From Magicicada septendecula (taxonomy: Eukaryota > Arthropoda > Insecta > Hemiptera > Cicadidae), in contig CM068371.1 of assembly GCA_034769895.1 (NCBI GenBank), forward strand, positions 398,179,469 through 398,243,468: a DNA stretch of 64,000 bases, given 5' to 3'. The position numbers and the translations under genes were made by a program. Numbering within the stretch: position 1 is the stretch's first letter; every line of letters starts with the position of its first letter. Under the pieces are notes generated by a model. The model was given only the letters and a program-made list of their open reading frames with translations, was not told the origin of the DNA and made no database searches. This document shows positions 11,401-23,765 of the stretch, piece by piece.

Positions 11401-12049
11401 TAACACAACACTAATGTGGTGTAATTTAATTTCATAAATAATTTTTGGAGAAATAAAACATAATTTTACCTGACCAAAGAGTTCAACAAATTATTTCCAT
11501 AGACTAAGACGTTACAGTTTAGGTGGACAGCAACCACGGTTGGCAGCACTGGTGGCGGCAGTGAATTGGTTTAAATAATTTTAAACATTTTAACCAGCAT
11601 TGTAAATCTGCCTTGCTTTACAAAAATCAATCCAAGTAAGTATATGTTTAATCGATAACTACTAATTCCAGCGAGAAGACATCTACACTGATTCATCTTA
11701 TCGAAAGGAGAACATCGAAGAATAAACCACGAATTCATTTAAACCGAAATTAAATAAACCTTTTTATTTTTATTTAAACAAAATACTAAATAATCAAAGT
11801 TTAACGAGAGAGGAGCTCGTCTAATCGAATCGTTTGTAAGGTTATGACAATAGCTGCTTATACAGAAACCGATACCTGTAAGTACCTGAATTTTTTAATC
11901 ATTATATGTGCACTTGTACAAGGGTCACATCGGATGAAGGGAACTAGTACAAATGCTCAATGGGTAGCATACCAAGAAGGGCAATAAAGGGACAGTTTCT
12001 GTGATGGAAACATTACAGACACAGCGGGAGGAAGGATACAAGGGAGAAT

Positions 12050-12098
12050 TCCTTAGGCTTTCACGCCGGGGTCAACATTGTTGGCGATTTGAAAAGTT
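12050..12098 (+). mobile_element. PLE terminus remnant (GGCTTTCACG motif)
   Basis: The sequence TAGGCTTTCACGCCGGGGTC begins about 12055 and is followed by CAACATTGTTGGC. The same terminus (GGCTTTCACGG or similar) starts the PLE pieces at about 29669, 32028 and 55616. Here it is cut by the second mariner; the other half of the PLE is not recognisable beyond 13307. Confidence 0.5.
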
Positions 12099-13307
12099 CG
12101 CGTCCTACCATAGAAACGAATGTGTGGCGTTTCTGTTTTTTAAACCACCGTGGCGCCACGTTCGCCCCACGAACAGCAGTGAAGCGTCAAGACATTACCC
12201 CGTCATTACCACGTTGAGGAAGTCCGATTCTTCTAGGTCCTCAAAATAACCGTTTACTGCCACTTTCAGCTCGTCATCTGAGGAAAATCGCTTCCCCCCA
12301 AATATTTTTTGAGGTTTGGGAATAGATGAAAGGCAGATGGCACTAAATCAGGCGAATAAGGCGGATGATGCAACAGATCGTACTTCAAGTTGGCGATTTT
12401 TGCCATAGACACAACGCATATGTGAGGGCGTGCATATGCTGATGGAAAATGATCTTCTCCTTTGCTAAACCTAGTCTTTTTTCTCCAATTTTTACATTTA
12501 ATTGGCCCAAAAGGTTAGCGTTTGACCTTTTTTAAGGGAATCTAGTAACAATATCCCTTTAGCATCCCAGAAAAATGGATCCATACACTTTCCAGCCGAC
12601 AAAATTGATTTTACCGTTTTTGGAGGCGGCGAGTCACTATGCATCCATTGTTTCCACTGTTGTTTTGTTTCTAGAGTAAATTAATGGACCCAGTTTTCAT
12701 CAGTTGTTACAAATCTACGAATAAAATCATTCCGATTTTTCTTAAAACGGGCCAAATGGGCTTCTTCTTTCTGAGAAGCTTGCATTCACATGCGTTTTTG
12801 GTCACTTGTCAACAAACGCGGCACCCATCTTGCAGAAAGCTTTTTCATACCTGATTCCTCAGTAAGAATGTGATGTACCCTTTCATCTAAGATGCCCACA
12901 GGCTTAACAATTTCAGACACTTCTAAACGGCGATCTTCCAAAACAACATTGATGATTTCTGGTGTAGTGGCACTTTTCGGACGCCCAGTACGCGGGTCAT
13001 CTTCCAAACTTGCGCGATCACTTCGCCCATTTTTTCACTGTAGTAAATGAAGGCCGAGCATCACCCAACACATTCTTCATCTCATATTAAAAATTTCTGT
13101 CGGCGTTAAACCTCTTTTAACACAAAATTTGATATTCAGTTTTCTCCATTTTCAGCGTTGCTGTGAGATAACCTTATTTATACAGCAGTTCTCCGCAACA
13201 ATGACTTGACCCGACTTGACGCTTCACAGCTGTTCGTGGAGCGAACGTGGCGCCACGGTGCGGTAAAAAACAAAAACGCCAGACATTCGTTTATATGGTA
13301 GGCCGCG
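12099..13307 (-). mobile_element. mariner-like element with long (~95 bp) inverted repeats
   Basis: The ends are CGCGTCCTACCATAGAAACG (left) and, complemented, CGCGGCCTACCATATAAACG (right). Similarity continues inward for about 95 bases through CACCGTGGCGCCACGTTCG and GTGAAGCGTCAAG. Typical mariner repeats are near 30 bp, so these are unusually long. A decayed transposase lies between them on the minus strand. No exact TA duplication is visible, so the true tips may lie a few bases further out (TTGAAAAGTT on the left). Confidence 0.8.
12240..13151 (-). pseudogene. mariner transposase, heavily disrupted
   Basis: Minus-strand transposase remnant. The longest open part, 13007-12786, encodes MEDDPRTGRPKSATTPEI and ends in ARWVPRLLTSDQKRM, typical of the mariner DNA-binding/linker region. 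Further on, in changing frames, are RRFVTTDENWVH (first catalytic Asp present), FFWDAKGILLLDSLKKGQT and HHPPYSPDLVPSAFHLFPN. In the last block the third catalytic Asp (normally PSD) is Ala, and the HDNAPAH block cannot be read. There are many stops and shifts. Clearly dead; related to, but different from, the element at 7.2 kb. Confidence 0.88.
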
Positions 13308-14889
13308 TAATTTCTGTAGGGCTACTAAGCCGTACTTTACTGCTAGCAGTGCTTACAGACGTTTCAGCCCCCCCCCCACCGTAAGCCATCTGTAGTGTGA
13401 AAAAATAATCGAGTTATTAGCAGATTGTCCTGTACCTCGGTACTGGGGTGAACTGGTGAACAATCTAGCCAATTACTCGATGAGACAAGGGAGAGTTACT
13501 GGATGTCGTTAATTGGCTAGCAGCCAGTGTCACGCCATAAATATGTTTGAAGGCGGTTCATCCCACTGGAAGATAACAAGGAGAAGGTACTGTTACAACA
13601 TTATGCAGAGTCTTTTTTCATTTTCCACAGTGAATACTTACATCTTGGACGCCGCCGAGAGAGACCAGCGTTATATTTTCTTGCCACCGCATGTCAGCGG
13701 GGAAAACAACTTCAAAGCAGAATCTAAAACTTGTTTTTTATAAAAACAAAACACGTGTTCGCATAATTTGTTTATTTTAAAATACAATTAATTAAGTTAG
13801 GTGCTTTGTTTTATTGTCAAACAGAAAAGTTTCTAGAAACGTTTGAACAAGTCGCAGTAAATACGAGGGTTTGACAACTCGTAGGATCAAATCTCCTCTC
13901 CGTAATCTTACGGCTAACGTTCCCGTCTCCTGAATAAGTAAAACTTGAAACAATGCAAGGCAACTTTCGTTTTGCAGGACTAAATTTGAAAATACTTTTT
14001 TATTAGGAAAATTATAAAAGGGAAAGTTTAGGCTAATTTTAAAATTTCTAATCTCACACAAAACATTTTAACTACAAATCTATATTTCTTATGGACTTGT
14101 AGTAAATGTAAGTAAAGAAAAAATTTTTTAATTACTCACAGTTTGTGCGTATTATTCAATAATCCGCTGTGAAAGGCGCGCTCTTGCTCCAAATCATTTT
14201 TATGTGCATTTAAAACTCGAGGTACCTCATACTTTCTTTGTATCTTGAACAGAAGACATCTGATTCCGTCCGTTTTTCATCACTCATTTTATCTACTTCT
14301 AAGAACTTTCTTTTTTTTTAGTATCCCATAATGTTTTCCTTGTAGAAATAAATGATTATTAATTGATTTTTCTGCTTTTGGTATAGGCTAACATTATTTT
14401 TAGGAACAGTACATTTTGTGAAAGCTGCACAGTTCTTCAGCTCTACGATAACCGTTAGTTTGAGATTCGAATTGTTACTGCGTCAAACACACAAATTGAT
14501 TTGCCTTTTACAAAACCATTTAGGTTCATATTCGTAAGTTACATCGGTGTGGAATTGATCAATTACAACGATTACCATAAGAAAAAAATCTAAGCAAAAT
14601 TCTTAAAAGTCAAATGAAAAACAAAAGGCAGGGTAACTGTCAACCAATCTAACTTTTACGGTCTGTCTCAAATATCGTAATTCATAGCAATGTCATCGTT
14701 AGACTAAACAATCTGTTTACATCTGTTTAGTTTAAGCAAAAGTAATGAAAGTAATCTTGACTGTGCTGTATTGACAACAGCTTATTATCAGTTCTTTGAG
14801 TTATTGTATACACACGTACATTATACTGGGATTTTTTGTTTCTATCCTGATTTCATACTAGGATTTTGCGCGAAGCAGAGACTAATTAA
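13308..14889. other. No gene recognised
   Basis: Unremarkable sequence apart from a short C-run near 13370. The open frames at 13513-13743 (plus) and 13792-14061 (minus) have no family features. Confidence 0.5.
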
Positions 14890-15235
14890 AATAATTCTGT
14901 TGGTCATAAACAAAGGATGGAACGGACTTCCTGGAAGGCTAGATGGACGAATAAGGAGATGCTTGGAAGAGTAGGAGAGGAAAGGAGAGAGTTGGATATC
15001 ATCAAGGGCAGGAAGAAAAATTGGCTGGGATACTCTATCAGGCAAACACAACGTAATATGATGGTTGAAGCGCTGAAGGGACTGATAAATGGAAGGCAGA
15101 ATAGACGACGGAGGAGAGACCAGATGATGAAAAACATACGAATGACATATCAGGAAATGAGCCCAGGATAGAAAGCACTTAGGGAGCACGCCCTGTAGGA
15201 CCTACTCTTGGGCAGAAAATACATGATGATAATAA
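14890..15235 (+). pseudogene. LINE (non-LTR retrotransposon) ORF2 C-terminal fragment
   Basis: The plus strand encodes a typical LINE tail. An open stretch at 14917-15171 contains RVGEERRELDIIKGRKKNWL, then GYSIRQTQ, a GLINGRQNRRRRRDQMM block and YQEMSPG before a stop. This arrangement (RVGEER, IK.RK..WLGH.LR, EG...G.R.RGRRR) lies after the reverse transcriptase in many insect LINEs. A further KALREHAL piece follows, and the copy ends in a short ATGATGATAATAA run, which may be its 3' tail. It is 5' truncated with no reverse transcriptase. The family resembles the fragment at 54.9 kb. Confidence 0.75.
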
Positions 15236-18093
15236 ATCACACTTTAATATGCGGTACGCTATATGCTTTACGCTTACTAATAAACAAAGTACCCGATTAT
15301 TTTTTCGTGACATATGAAACTCAGTAGGAGACAAGTCTTCCATGGGTAAGTCCCAAGGATTTCCGTATGGACGCCAGTGCGGCCCGGGTGATGAGAAAGT
15401 GAATGCACAGAGAGAGAGAAGAGCTATGTAGGCCAACGGTTGTCTTTGGGAGTATGTACTGTGTGAATGCCTAGTTCAATAGTGGAGAGGTGCAGTTGGG
15501 GGGGGGGGTAATTTTGCCATTTTTGTGTAAATATAGTGGTGACGAGTAGCATAGATTTTGGGGTGACGTCAAGGTGAAAAGGTAAAGTTTGTGCAGATAG
15601 TGAGCAAACGTAGCACTTTGTGTTGGACCTAATAAGTCATGTAATTGTGATCTGTGCGTAGAGTTATGGAGGTGGGTTAGGTAACTGAGGAAATTCGGCA
15701 TTCCTAGTCTATGACTGACAGGAGAGAGGGGCAAAGCTTCGCTTTCTAGGCGTATCGATGGCTTGCTTGGTTTATGGAGGAGCCAGTTGTAAGATAACCC
15801 TAATCGAGATTTTTTTTAAGATTGCCTTATATTCTGTACAGTAAGGTAATTGTGATTTGCAGCGCCTTTTGGTAGAGAAGTTCATAATTACGACTGTTAA
15901 GCAACTGTTTACCTATACTAGCTCATAACAAGTTTATCAAACAATGCAAGACATACAGCAACCTGTCGCGTGTATTGTACAATCAGCAATAGGTATGTGA
16001 CAACAATTTTACCAGACACTTGCTGACTCTTAAATACTCATACTGTCGAAAACGCGCCCACGTACGTGTATGTGTGTGTGATTTATATCTATATATGGCA
16101 AAGGAACTCGTAAGATCGGTATCAGTGCCAAAATCTGGCGCGAGTGACGTGGACAATGCATTACATCAAATATAGCCAATCGACTGTAAACAAAGTTCAT
16201 TCTCAAACCGATGAAGGCATTTTAGTAAACAACGCTTCGCGGGAAATCTCTTCTAAAAATAGTTGAAGAACATGTCTGACGTCGGAATACTAATCAACTT
16301 TACTTCTGATCACTGTTGTTTTTGAGACAAACAGAAACAAATTTCCTTTTTAAGATGACTAATTGGTGGCCCACAACTCGTGAGACCATCACACTGGAGT
16401 CCCGAAAGCACACAACCGAACATAGGTGTCCTCAAAATCTTCCTACATTTGTGGAACCGTCCGCGTTGTAACTTTCGCTGTTTGTCTTATACAAACTTTA
16501 CTGTAGCTGTCTTTCTGAGATATATAGAGCATTAAGTTTTATATCGAAGTCTGTGTAAAACTTCTTCATATTATCAATACTTATTTTGGTATACTCATTT
16601 TACCGTATATCAAAACTGGTAAAATAACGAAACTCTTACGCCTTTGAGATAGGCAGTTGGTGAAGTAGCGGTGTGATGTTGTACACGAATTATGTAAGCG
16701 GCTGGAAGTCGCTACGTGAAAAGTTGTTGCGCGTTCTAGATTTATTGTCGCGCGCCTTTATATTCACTATTATTCTATGACATCACGAAAATTCTCTACT
16801 AACACGGTAGCTGTTCCTGTCGGCTACAAATACGGCAACCCACATCGCGAAGACTACGAATCAAAGCGATAACAAGTGTTTTATATGTTGTTGCTGTGAA
16901 TTCGGTGAGCGTCTTGGCAGCGGTTTAGTGTACAGTGATAATTGTGAATTATCGTGCGCAGCCATCTGTAATTGGTGACTTGTATTGTTTATTGAGACAA
17001 TGTTAATTAGACGATATTTATAGTTTGTTATATTAGCGTGAGTTGGACAATGGTAAACTGGAGGCTGTATACGAATGTCTTTGTTTATTGAAACTTGTAT
17101 TTAAGATTTGAGTAACAAATTGTGTGCTATTTACTGGTATTACACTGTTTAAAGACGACTGTCCATGCGAGCGCCGTAACAATGTTAAATACTTTAGGTG
17201 GAAGGCGTTGAAGATTTTCTAACACAAAACAGCTTAACAAACAAACATGTCGATCGTATACGTCTACTTATTGTAATAATAGAATTCTGCATGCCGAATC
17301 TTTTTTTCTGTCTCGAATAATATAATTCTACATCCATTCCCGTATATCGGTCTCCGGTAATGTTTCCTTCTGTCACATTTGGTACTATAATTTAACTGGA
17401 TGTGTCAAATGTTCATAAATGCCGAGGCAATTTACAAAGATAAATTGCTTACACAAGGTTTACGGATCTTCATGGTACCTGTTTATTCTTTCATCCAAGC
17501 GTCTGATGATTTTTCGGGCTTCTTACGCTTCGTCGTCCACACAATGAAGGTCGAATCCGTTTCCAAAAAATCAAGAAGACAAACGGCACGAGCAAAAGCC
17601 AGCTAACTTCACAAACAGATAACTGCACGCGACTCACAAGTCTTAAAGTCAGAATTGCTTAGTCTCTGAGCTATTATCGGAATCCCGGACACAAAAAGAT
17701 GAACCACGGCTATAGTAGTTAGTAGTATCGGTTTAGGAATTTAGCAAACGTTTTGTAAAAGGATTTTAACAGCTTACTCAGTGTGTATAAAATCACCACT
17801 AAATTCAAACGTGTTTTGTTTAACGTCGACGATATATAAACCCGTTGTAAAAAATGTATCTCGTGTTTACACGAAACGCGTTAATTTATTCATTTGGTTT
17901 TGCTTCTTCTTCTCTAATACGCTTACTCATTGTTGTAGCGATAAATCCAGCTTGTTAAAAAAAACACTGAGGTTTATTTGAGTCAACTTCCTGTTTGCAA
18001 ATGGTAATAACTAACACATGTAAATTAGTTGTATTATTATATTGTTGTTTCTTTAAAATCGCAACACATGGGAACCCATACTTCGTGTGGGAG

Positions 18094-18094
<1 letters not shown>
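15236..18094. other. No gene recognised
   Basis: Mixed-composition sequence with a G-run near 15500. A GC-richer, CpG-containing patch at about 16640-17000 could be an untranslated exon or an old LTR, but no splice pattern or frame supports a gene. Confidence 0.4.

Positions 18095-18128
<34 letters not shown>
18095..18128. repeat. (TG)n microsatellite
   Basis: Uninterrupted TG dinucleotides, about 17 units. Confidence 0.97.
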
Positions 18129-18129
<1 letters not shown>

Positions 18130-18188
18130 CGCGTGCACGCGTGTATTTAATTTTTTGAAGTTTTGCTTCTTATAAGAGTTGTTTTAGG

Positions 18189-18294
18189 TTCTTCTTCTTC
18201 TTCTTCTTCTTCTTCTGCTTCTTCTTCTTTTCTTCTTCTTCTTCTTCTTCTTCTTCTTCTTCTTCTTCTTCTTCTTCTTCTTCTTCTTCTTCTC
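18189..18294. repeat. (CTT)n microsatellite
   Basis: About 105 bases of CTT triplets with two small interruptions near 18216 and 18229. On the minus strand it reads as a poly-Glu frame, an artefact. Pure pyrimidine on one strand. Confidence 0.97.
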
Positions 18295-20007
18295 TTTCTG
18301 TTGTAGTAGAAAAATCTTCTTCTTTTATTACGTTTGTTCTATTAGTATTCATCCTTGATTTTAGAAACGTTACAACGTAATAAACACCTACCTTGAAGAA
18401 ACCGAATAAAAATATGAGTAGACCTGATTGTGAAAACTGTAATGGAATGTGACACGAGAACTTCAAACTTTATCATGTCGTAGTTTCGTTGTACAGTTTA
18501 ATGTATAATTGCTGTAATCACAATAATAATTAATTAGTCTTAAAAAAACAGTCCTAAAGTGTTAAAGTTGATCTAATAAAAATTGTTTTATTGCAAAATC
18601 GTTTTTGTCAATGAAGCGTACGGTGTATCAAAAAAGTGTTATTTCATTTAATCATACAACTATTCAATTACTTTACAATTGTTTCATAAGTTCTGCTTAA
18701 AGTCGACGAGTTTACAATTCTTGTATTCGCTAAACGTTTAATGCGTTTTAGCAGAGCAAAGCTCGACTAGAAAACCCAAACTTGGATTCAAAAAAGTTTT
18801 GCTTGTCTCCCCAATTTTTTTGTTTTTACTTTTTAATATTAAGGGATATACTTAATGATTCATGAGTCATCCCATTGTAAACCATTGTAACGATATGTGT
18901 TTTTGTTAACTTAAGATTCTGATAAATTTATATCCAACTTACATTCCTCGTCACACATGGTTGATGATCGGTAATTTTAAAATAGATAATTTTGTCTAAG
19001 GTGATGTAAGTTAGAGGGATAGAAGTTAGGTGTATGCCAAAATTTTCCATGTGCTAGTCTATATATTGGTACATTAAGTTCCTCTTTTATTTATTTGTTT
19101 TTAAGTAATTCCTTTTTCCTTTCTACAGGTTGTTTTGAAGAGGAATGTAATACAAAGAATTTAATTCCGCTAAACTCGTGCAAAATTTTTGTACATATAT
19201 CAAACTGTGAAATTAGTCTAGGTTTGAAATTTAAATTACGCAATTATATTATTATATTTCTAAATATAACTATTACTTAGTTAAAAAGTATACTAAATGT
19301 TGTAAATTGTAAAATGATTTGAACATACTGTATAAGGAAATTCTATGTAATTTACTTTTCTGACTTCAGAACGCCAGATTCATATGTAAAAGCTAGCAGA
19401 ATTATAATGATCTCAAGCTAGCATTTGCTTCTTTACAAGCTTCTGAAATCAGGGAAATACTTTATGCAGTATTAAAGAACTGAAACGCCACGACCAACAA
19501 AACCCAAGAAAATAAAGAAATTGCCTTTAAATATAAAATTATGCCTACGTTTTACGGAGATGAAATGAAATCATTATTTGACATTGAATGGTCCTTGTCC
19601 ATTTCCACAATTTGAAATGTATAAGAATTAACTGCACTGTTTACTATGATAGGGTAAAAGGCGTGTTACCATTGGATGGAATCGTCCATCGGCCAACAGA
19701 AATAACCGACTGGGCATGCGCACGCGGAAAGGTCACCACTAGATGCTAAACGCGGATCGCCAGCAGTCACTTCATTCCAGACAGATCACCTGAAAAATAA
19801 GGTCACTCACTAATCCAGTCCGGTTAAAGGTAAGTCGCACTTGTTCAGACGTGAAGTACTGAGATTTTATTCTAATTGACGCTAGCAGGCAGACACTTGA
19901 TTGATAATGCCATGTGGTGTTACAGCCTTCTCCAAAGTTCTCGGACTTTCTCGACTGTTGCATCGTCCTCAGACTCCCCTATTTGCTTTACTCCAGTCTT
20001 TCTTTTA

Positions 20008-20010
<3 letters not shown>
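18295..20010. other. No gene recognised
   Basis: AT-rich sequence with no family-like frame. A GCATGCGCACGCG stretch near 19713-19725 resembles an NRF-1-type promoter box, but no gene start is visible near it. Confidence 0.4.

Positions 20011-20046
<36 letters not shown>
20011..20046. repeat. (GT)n microsatellite
   Basis: Eighteen uninterrupted GT units. Confidence 0.97.
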
Positions 20047-20048
<2 letters not shown>

Positions 20049-20340
20049 TCTCTTTCTGTCTTTTGGTTGGTAATTCATTCATATCGATTTCTATTTAACT
20101 TACAACGATAAGGATGTAAATCAAAATGTAAATCAAAATTGACTGCAGTTTTGTTAAACATTTAAAAATTATAAACAAATATCGAAATGTTACATTAATC
20201 TAAGCCTTTCAGGAGAGAGAGAGGACGACTGACTCTGCAACGGTGCCCCCTTCCACCCGATTGCAGTGAGACTTTTCGATTTACGCTTAAGCGCTTACTG
20301 TTTTCCACGGCTTACTACACATTTCGGTATCAATTATAAA

Positions 20341-21112
20341 TCTGTGTACCACAAGGGAGTGTCCTTGGATCTATTTTGTATTTGTTGTATACAGGAGATA
20401 TTTCTAAATGTGATGGGGTGACAATAGCTATATTCACTGATGGCACTGCTTTGCTAGCTACTGATTTTACTATAGAAGCAGCAACAGACACTCTACAGTC
20501 AGCAGTTGAGTACGACACTAGATGGACAAGAAAATGACTCATCGAGCTAAACGAAATCAAGTCTCCTCATATCAATTTCACCAACCGGAAAGGGATTATT
20601 ACCAATCGTAATCTATCAGCAAAGAATTCCACACGCAAGATCAGTGGAGTATTTGGGCATGACTCTGGATCCCAACCTTAGTGGAAAGAACATGTTCAGA
20701 AGAAACGGGAAGAACTTGAATTGAAATTGAAGAAAATATGGTGGCTGCTTGGCAGACACTGAGCTGTCGCTGCATGACAGGCTCTTGTTATACAAACAAG
20801 TCTTGAAACCAGTTTGAGTGTTTGGTGTATGGTGTAGAGCTTTGGGGTTGTACTAAGAAATCTAATATTAAAATAACTCAGACTTTTCAAAATAAGGTTC
20901 TTCGCAGTATTGTTGATGCACCGTGGTACGTAAGAAACGATGACATCCATCGGGACCTGAAAATGCCTGAAAATGACGAGATTAAACTGGTTGCGGATAA
21001 ATATGAAACAAGACTTCATGAACACGAAAACAGTGAAACGCTACAACTGCCTGATAATGCTGGACTCGTTCGGAGATTGCAGAGACAGAAACCATTTGAA
21101 CTAGTGAATTAA
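20341..21112 (+). pseudogene. Jockey-clade LINE reverse transcriptase, 3' part
   Basis: The plus strand carries the second half of a Jockey-type ORF2. At 20346-20535 it shows VPQGSVLGSILYLLYTGDIS and VTIAIFTDGTALLATD; the catalytic motif, normally FADDTA, is TDG here. After a stop and frameshifts come EYLGMTLDPNLSGK, then LSLHDRLLLYKQVLKP (near 20760-20815). An open stretch from 20822 gives GVELWGCTKKSNIKITQTFQ, NKVLRSIVDAPWYVRND and IHRDLKMPEN, the conserved Jockey C-terminus, ending at a TAA at 21112. The copy is 5' truncated, has at least four lesions and an inactivated active site. Confidence 0.88.
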
Positions 21113-22346
21113 ATATATATAGTAATTCTCAGCACATGAACAAAGTGTAACTGTAATGACAAATGCTCCAGTGGGAGTTTATCCTACACACTGTTAACTT
21201 ATGTATGAGAATAAAATTGCTGGACAGTTTGTAACTAGTTACAATGAAGTTAAATTTAAAAAAAATTATAAATCACATAGAATTCATACATCTTTGTAAG
21301 TTTTTTAAAACCATACACAGAGATAGAAATGCAGAGATGAAGTCAGGCAATTAAGATAATACCAAGTCCTACTTTACACGACTCACCTGGCCAATCACTT
21401 GCTAAAGTTTTATTATGACCAAACGGCGTGTTGACCAAACTTGACAAATATCTTTTTCTTCAGTAGCTTTTCCATGCCAAAACTAACCCTCGTCTCTTTC
21501 TTTTCACTGGCGGTTACCACTATAATATTCTAGTAGTCCATCTTCTTTCACCCATTCCATTTACATGGCTGTACCACCGTAGTACCTGATCTTTACAACA
21601 GTACATAGTACTCCTGCCTGTCTGCATATTTCTTCAGTTTAGATTTTGCTTTCTCGTTCCGTTTGCACGTAAGCCAATTCTATTGTTCTTATTTTATCTC
21701 TTTGCTGTCTTCGTAACTGGCCATAATTCAGGTCCGTATAGAACAACCTTGCATAACAATTATAGGCTATACACAACATTTTTAGGAAAATGTGCCTCAA
21801 CAGTGATGAAAATTTAAAAAAAAATAACATTAATCAATGCACAAATAAAATGAATAAATTTCAGCGTAACTTACGTTGGCATTTCTCTCTCTGTTGGTTT
21901 TGGTAGATGTTTAAACTCGAGTAACGAAGCTCTTGAAACAGACAGTAATAGTTTTTAAAATCAGGATACTAGTTCAAAAGCTAGAACCAGGAAGATATAC
22001 GACAAAAAATTTGAAAGGAAGTGGATGAAGACCAAGGGCCCGACCAGGAATGCAGTGGGAAATGATATCAGGCGTCCGGAAAATAGTTTATGGTGAGGCA
22101 AATGCCTCGACCAGAAGGGTGAAAATCGGAAGCCTTTCACGTAATTATGTGTTCTTAACTGCGCCGACACTGTGCCAATCAGATTGCGCCGTTATTCAAA
22201 TTATATTAGCGTTTTGAGTCTCCGTTACCGCTGCGTTGCTACAATTAATATGCATTCAACAAGCGCAGCCGACCCACTGTGTCGTCGTCATTCTACTGTC
22301 GGTGTATCCGTTTTTTAGTTATGTCCAGAAACACGTAAACAAAACA
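21113..22346. other. No gene recognised
   Basis: The first 100 bases are probably the 3' untranslated tail of the Jockey-like copy. The rest shows no recognisable feature. Confidence 0.4.
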
Positions 22347-22525
22347 TAACTACACTGATGCGAGATAAAAAAATTAATTATCACTTATAACAGTTGATGT
22401 GATGTCGACTGTCGTCCTTTTGACCAATGCCGTATTAACTACACTGACGCGAGATAAAAAGTTAATTACCACTTATACCGGTAGCTTTAACGCCGACTGC
22501 CATCTTTTTGGACGATGAGTATTAA
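22347..22525. repeat. Tandem duplication, two 89-bp units
   Basis: TAACTACACTGATGCGAGAT (22347) recurs as TAACTACACTGACGCGAGAT (22436). The units stay similar through TTAATTA.CACTTATA and CGACTG to their ends, with about 20% divergence. Confidence 0.8.
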
Positions 22526-22739
22526 CTTAGGCAAAAGAATAGAGGTCTTCCAACACCGTATGGTATAAAAGGGAAAAGAGAAATACGGGAAAAAATAGGA
22601 TTTATTTAATCCGTTAAATAAATTGCAACACTCAGTTCATTATGTATTCATAATTGTAGTCTCTTCTAACGTTTAAACACCAAAGTGAAGTAAAGAAAAA
22701 TTAAATTACCCACGTTGTCGTTCAAATATAATTATTTTT

Positions 22740-23689
22740 GTTATTTTATTAATAATAATAATACTTTTTGTACAAGAATATTTTTTTATTATTTTGTGAA
22801 TATTACAATGATTCAATAGTATTTAACTATCATCGTCACATATACAAATTAATAAATTTAAAAATTTTTTTAAAATTTGTTAATCAATTGTTCAAAACAG
22901 CTGTTTTATATGAATAATAAATTTAATGTTTTATATAACTTACTATGTAAAAATATGTTATATAAATAAATGTAAAATATAATATAAATATTTGTTATTT
23001 TATTAAATTAGTAATTTTGAAAATATTATCATTTTTTGTAATAATCTGAATTTGTTCTGGTATTAATTTATTACTTGTTTTATGTTTAAATATTTCTAAA
23101 TTTTCACGTAAGGTCATTTTTCATTAAAACATAAAGTGATAAGATAACAGTAGAAAGACAGATTTTGACTGAATCAAACCTATAGCACATAATTTCATAA
23201 ACATAAACTTTCATAAACAATAAACATAAACCTCCATTCATAATTTAAAAGGAGTATATAAAATTGAATGCGCTGACTGTAACAAATTTTATGTAGGCTA
23301 GACTAAAAAACGTTGAAAAGAAGGATGTGTACAACACCGTAATTCATATTTAAAACCAGACATGTGTAGATCAAATTTAGCTACATACTCAATCAACAAC
23401 GGACACACATTTCCAGGTTTGAATAATGTCATTTTACTAAAACACATTTCCAAAGGTCCAAAATTGACTTTACGGGAAAATTTAGAAACATTAAAACATA
23501 AAACAAGTAATAAATTAATACCAGAATAATTTCAGATTATTATTTTCAAAAGTACTAATATTAATAAAATAATAAATATTTATATTATATTTTACAATTA
23601 ATTATATAAAATATTTTTACATACATATATAAAACATTAAATTTATTCTACTGATAATAGTTAAATACTATTGAAACATTGTACTATTC

Positions 23690-23722
<33 letters not shown>

Positions 23723-23765
23723 CTTGTACAAAAAGTTTTATTGTTATTAATAACAATATAAAAAT
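22740..23765. mobile_element. Inverted pair of PLE 3' ends with GIY-YIG remnant
   Basis: Two arms in opposite orientation (about 22740-23110 and 23485-23765) share GGTATTAATTTATTACTTG on one strand and its complement on the other, and both continue through an AT-rich tail to ACTTTTTGTACAAG. Each arm encodes the same PLE C-terminus (TLRENLE..KHKTSNKLIPE), left arm on minus, right arm on plus. The plus copy also retains the endonuclease at 23251-23345: GVYKIECADCNKFYVG, then a stop and TKKR. Neither copy is intact. The right arm contains an (AT)n run at 23694-23722. Confidence 0.75.
23694..23722. repeat. (AT)n microsatellite
   Basis: Simple AT dinucleotide run, absent from the matching position of the inverted partner arm. 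Confidence 0.95.

Larger units (their letters stand above)
6767..11560 (+). repeat. AT-rich repeat family, copy B (interrupted by mariner)
   Basis: Inverted relative to copy A. It begins GTGTAACGGTACATAT, the reverse complement of copy A's end; an A-rich plus strand follows; a GC-richer block lies at about 10030-10260; and GTATCTTGCAGTCTCAAAGA at 11230-11250 is the complement of the shared TTCTTTGA landmark. A mariner occupies 7172-8452, so the repeat itself is about 3.5 kb. No coding region was found. The right boundary is uncertain; a GC-richer patch at 11520-11570 may be its end. Confidence 0.5.

Noticed and set aside
18170..18466. Poly-Glu/Lys protein on the minus strand
   Set aside because: Direct translation of the CTT microsatellite.
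19713..19725. NRF-1-like promoter box
   Set aside because: Single short GC motif with no gene start, initiator or frame nearby.
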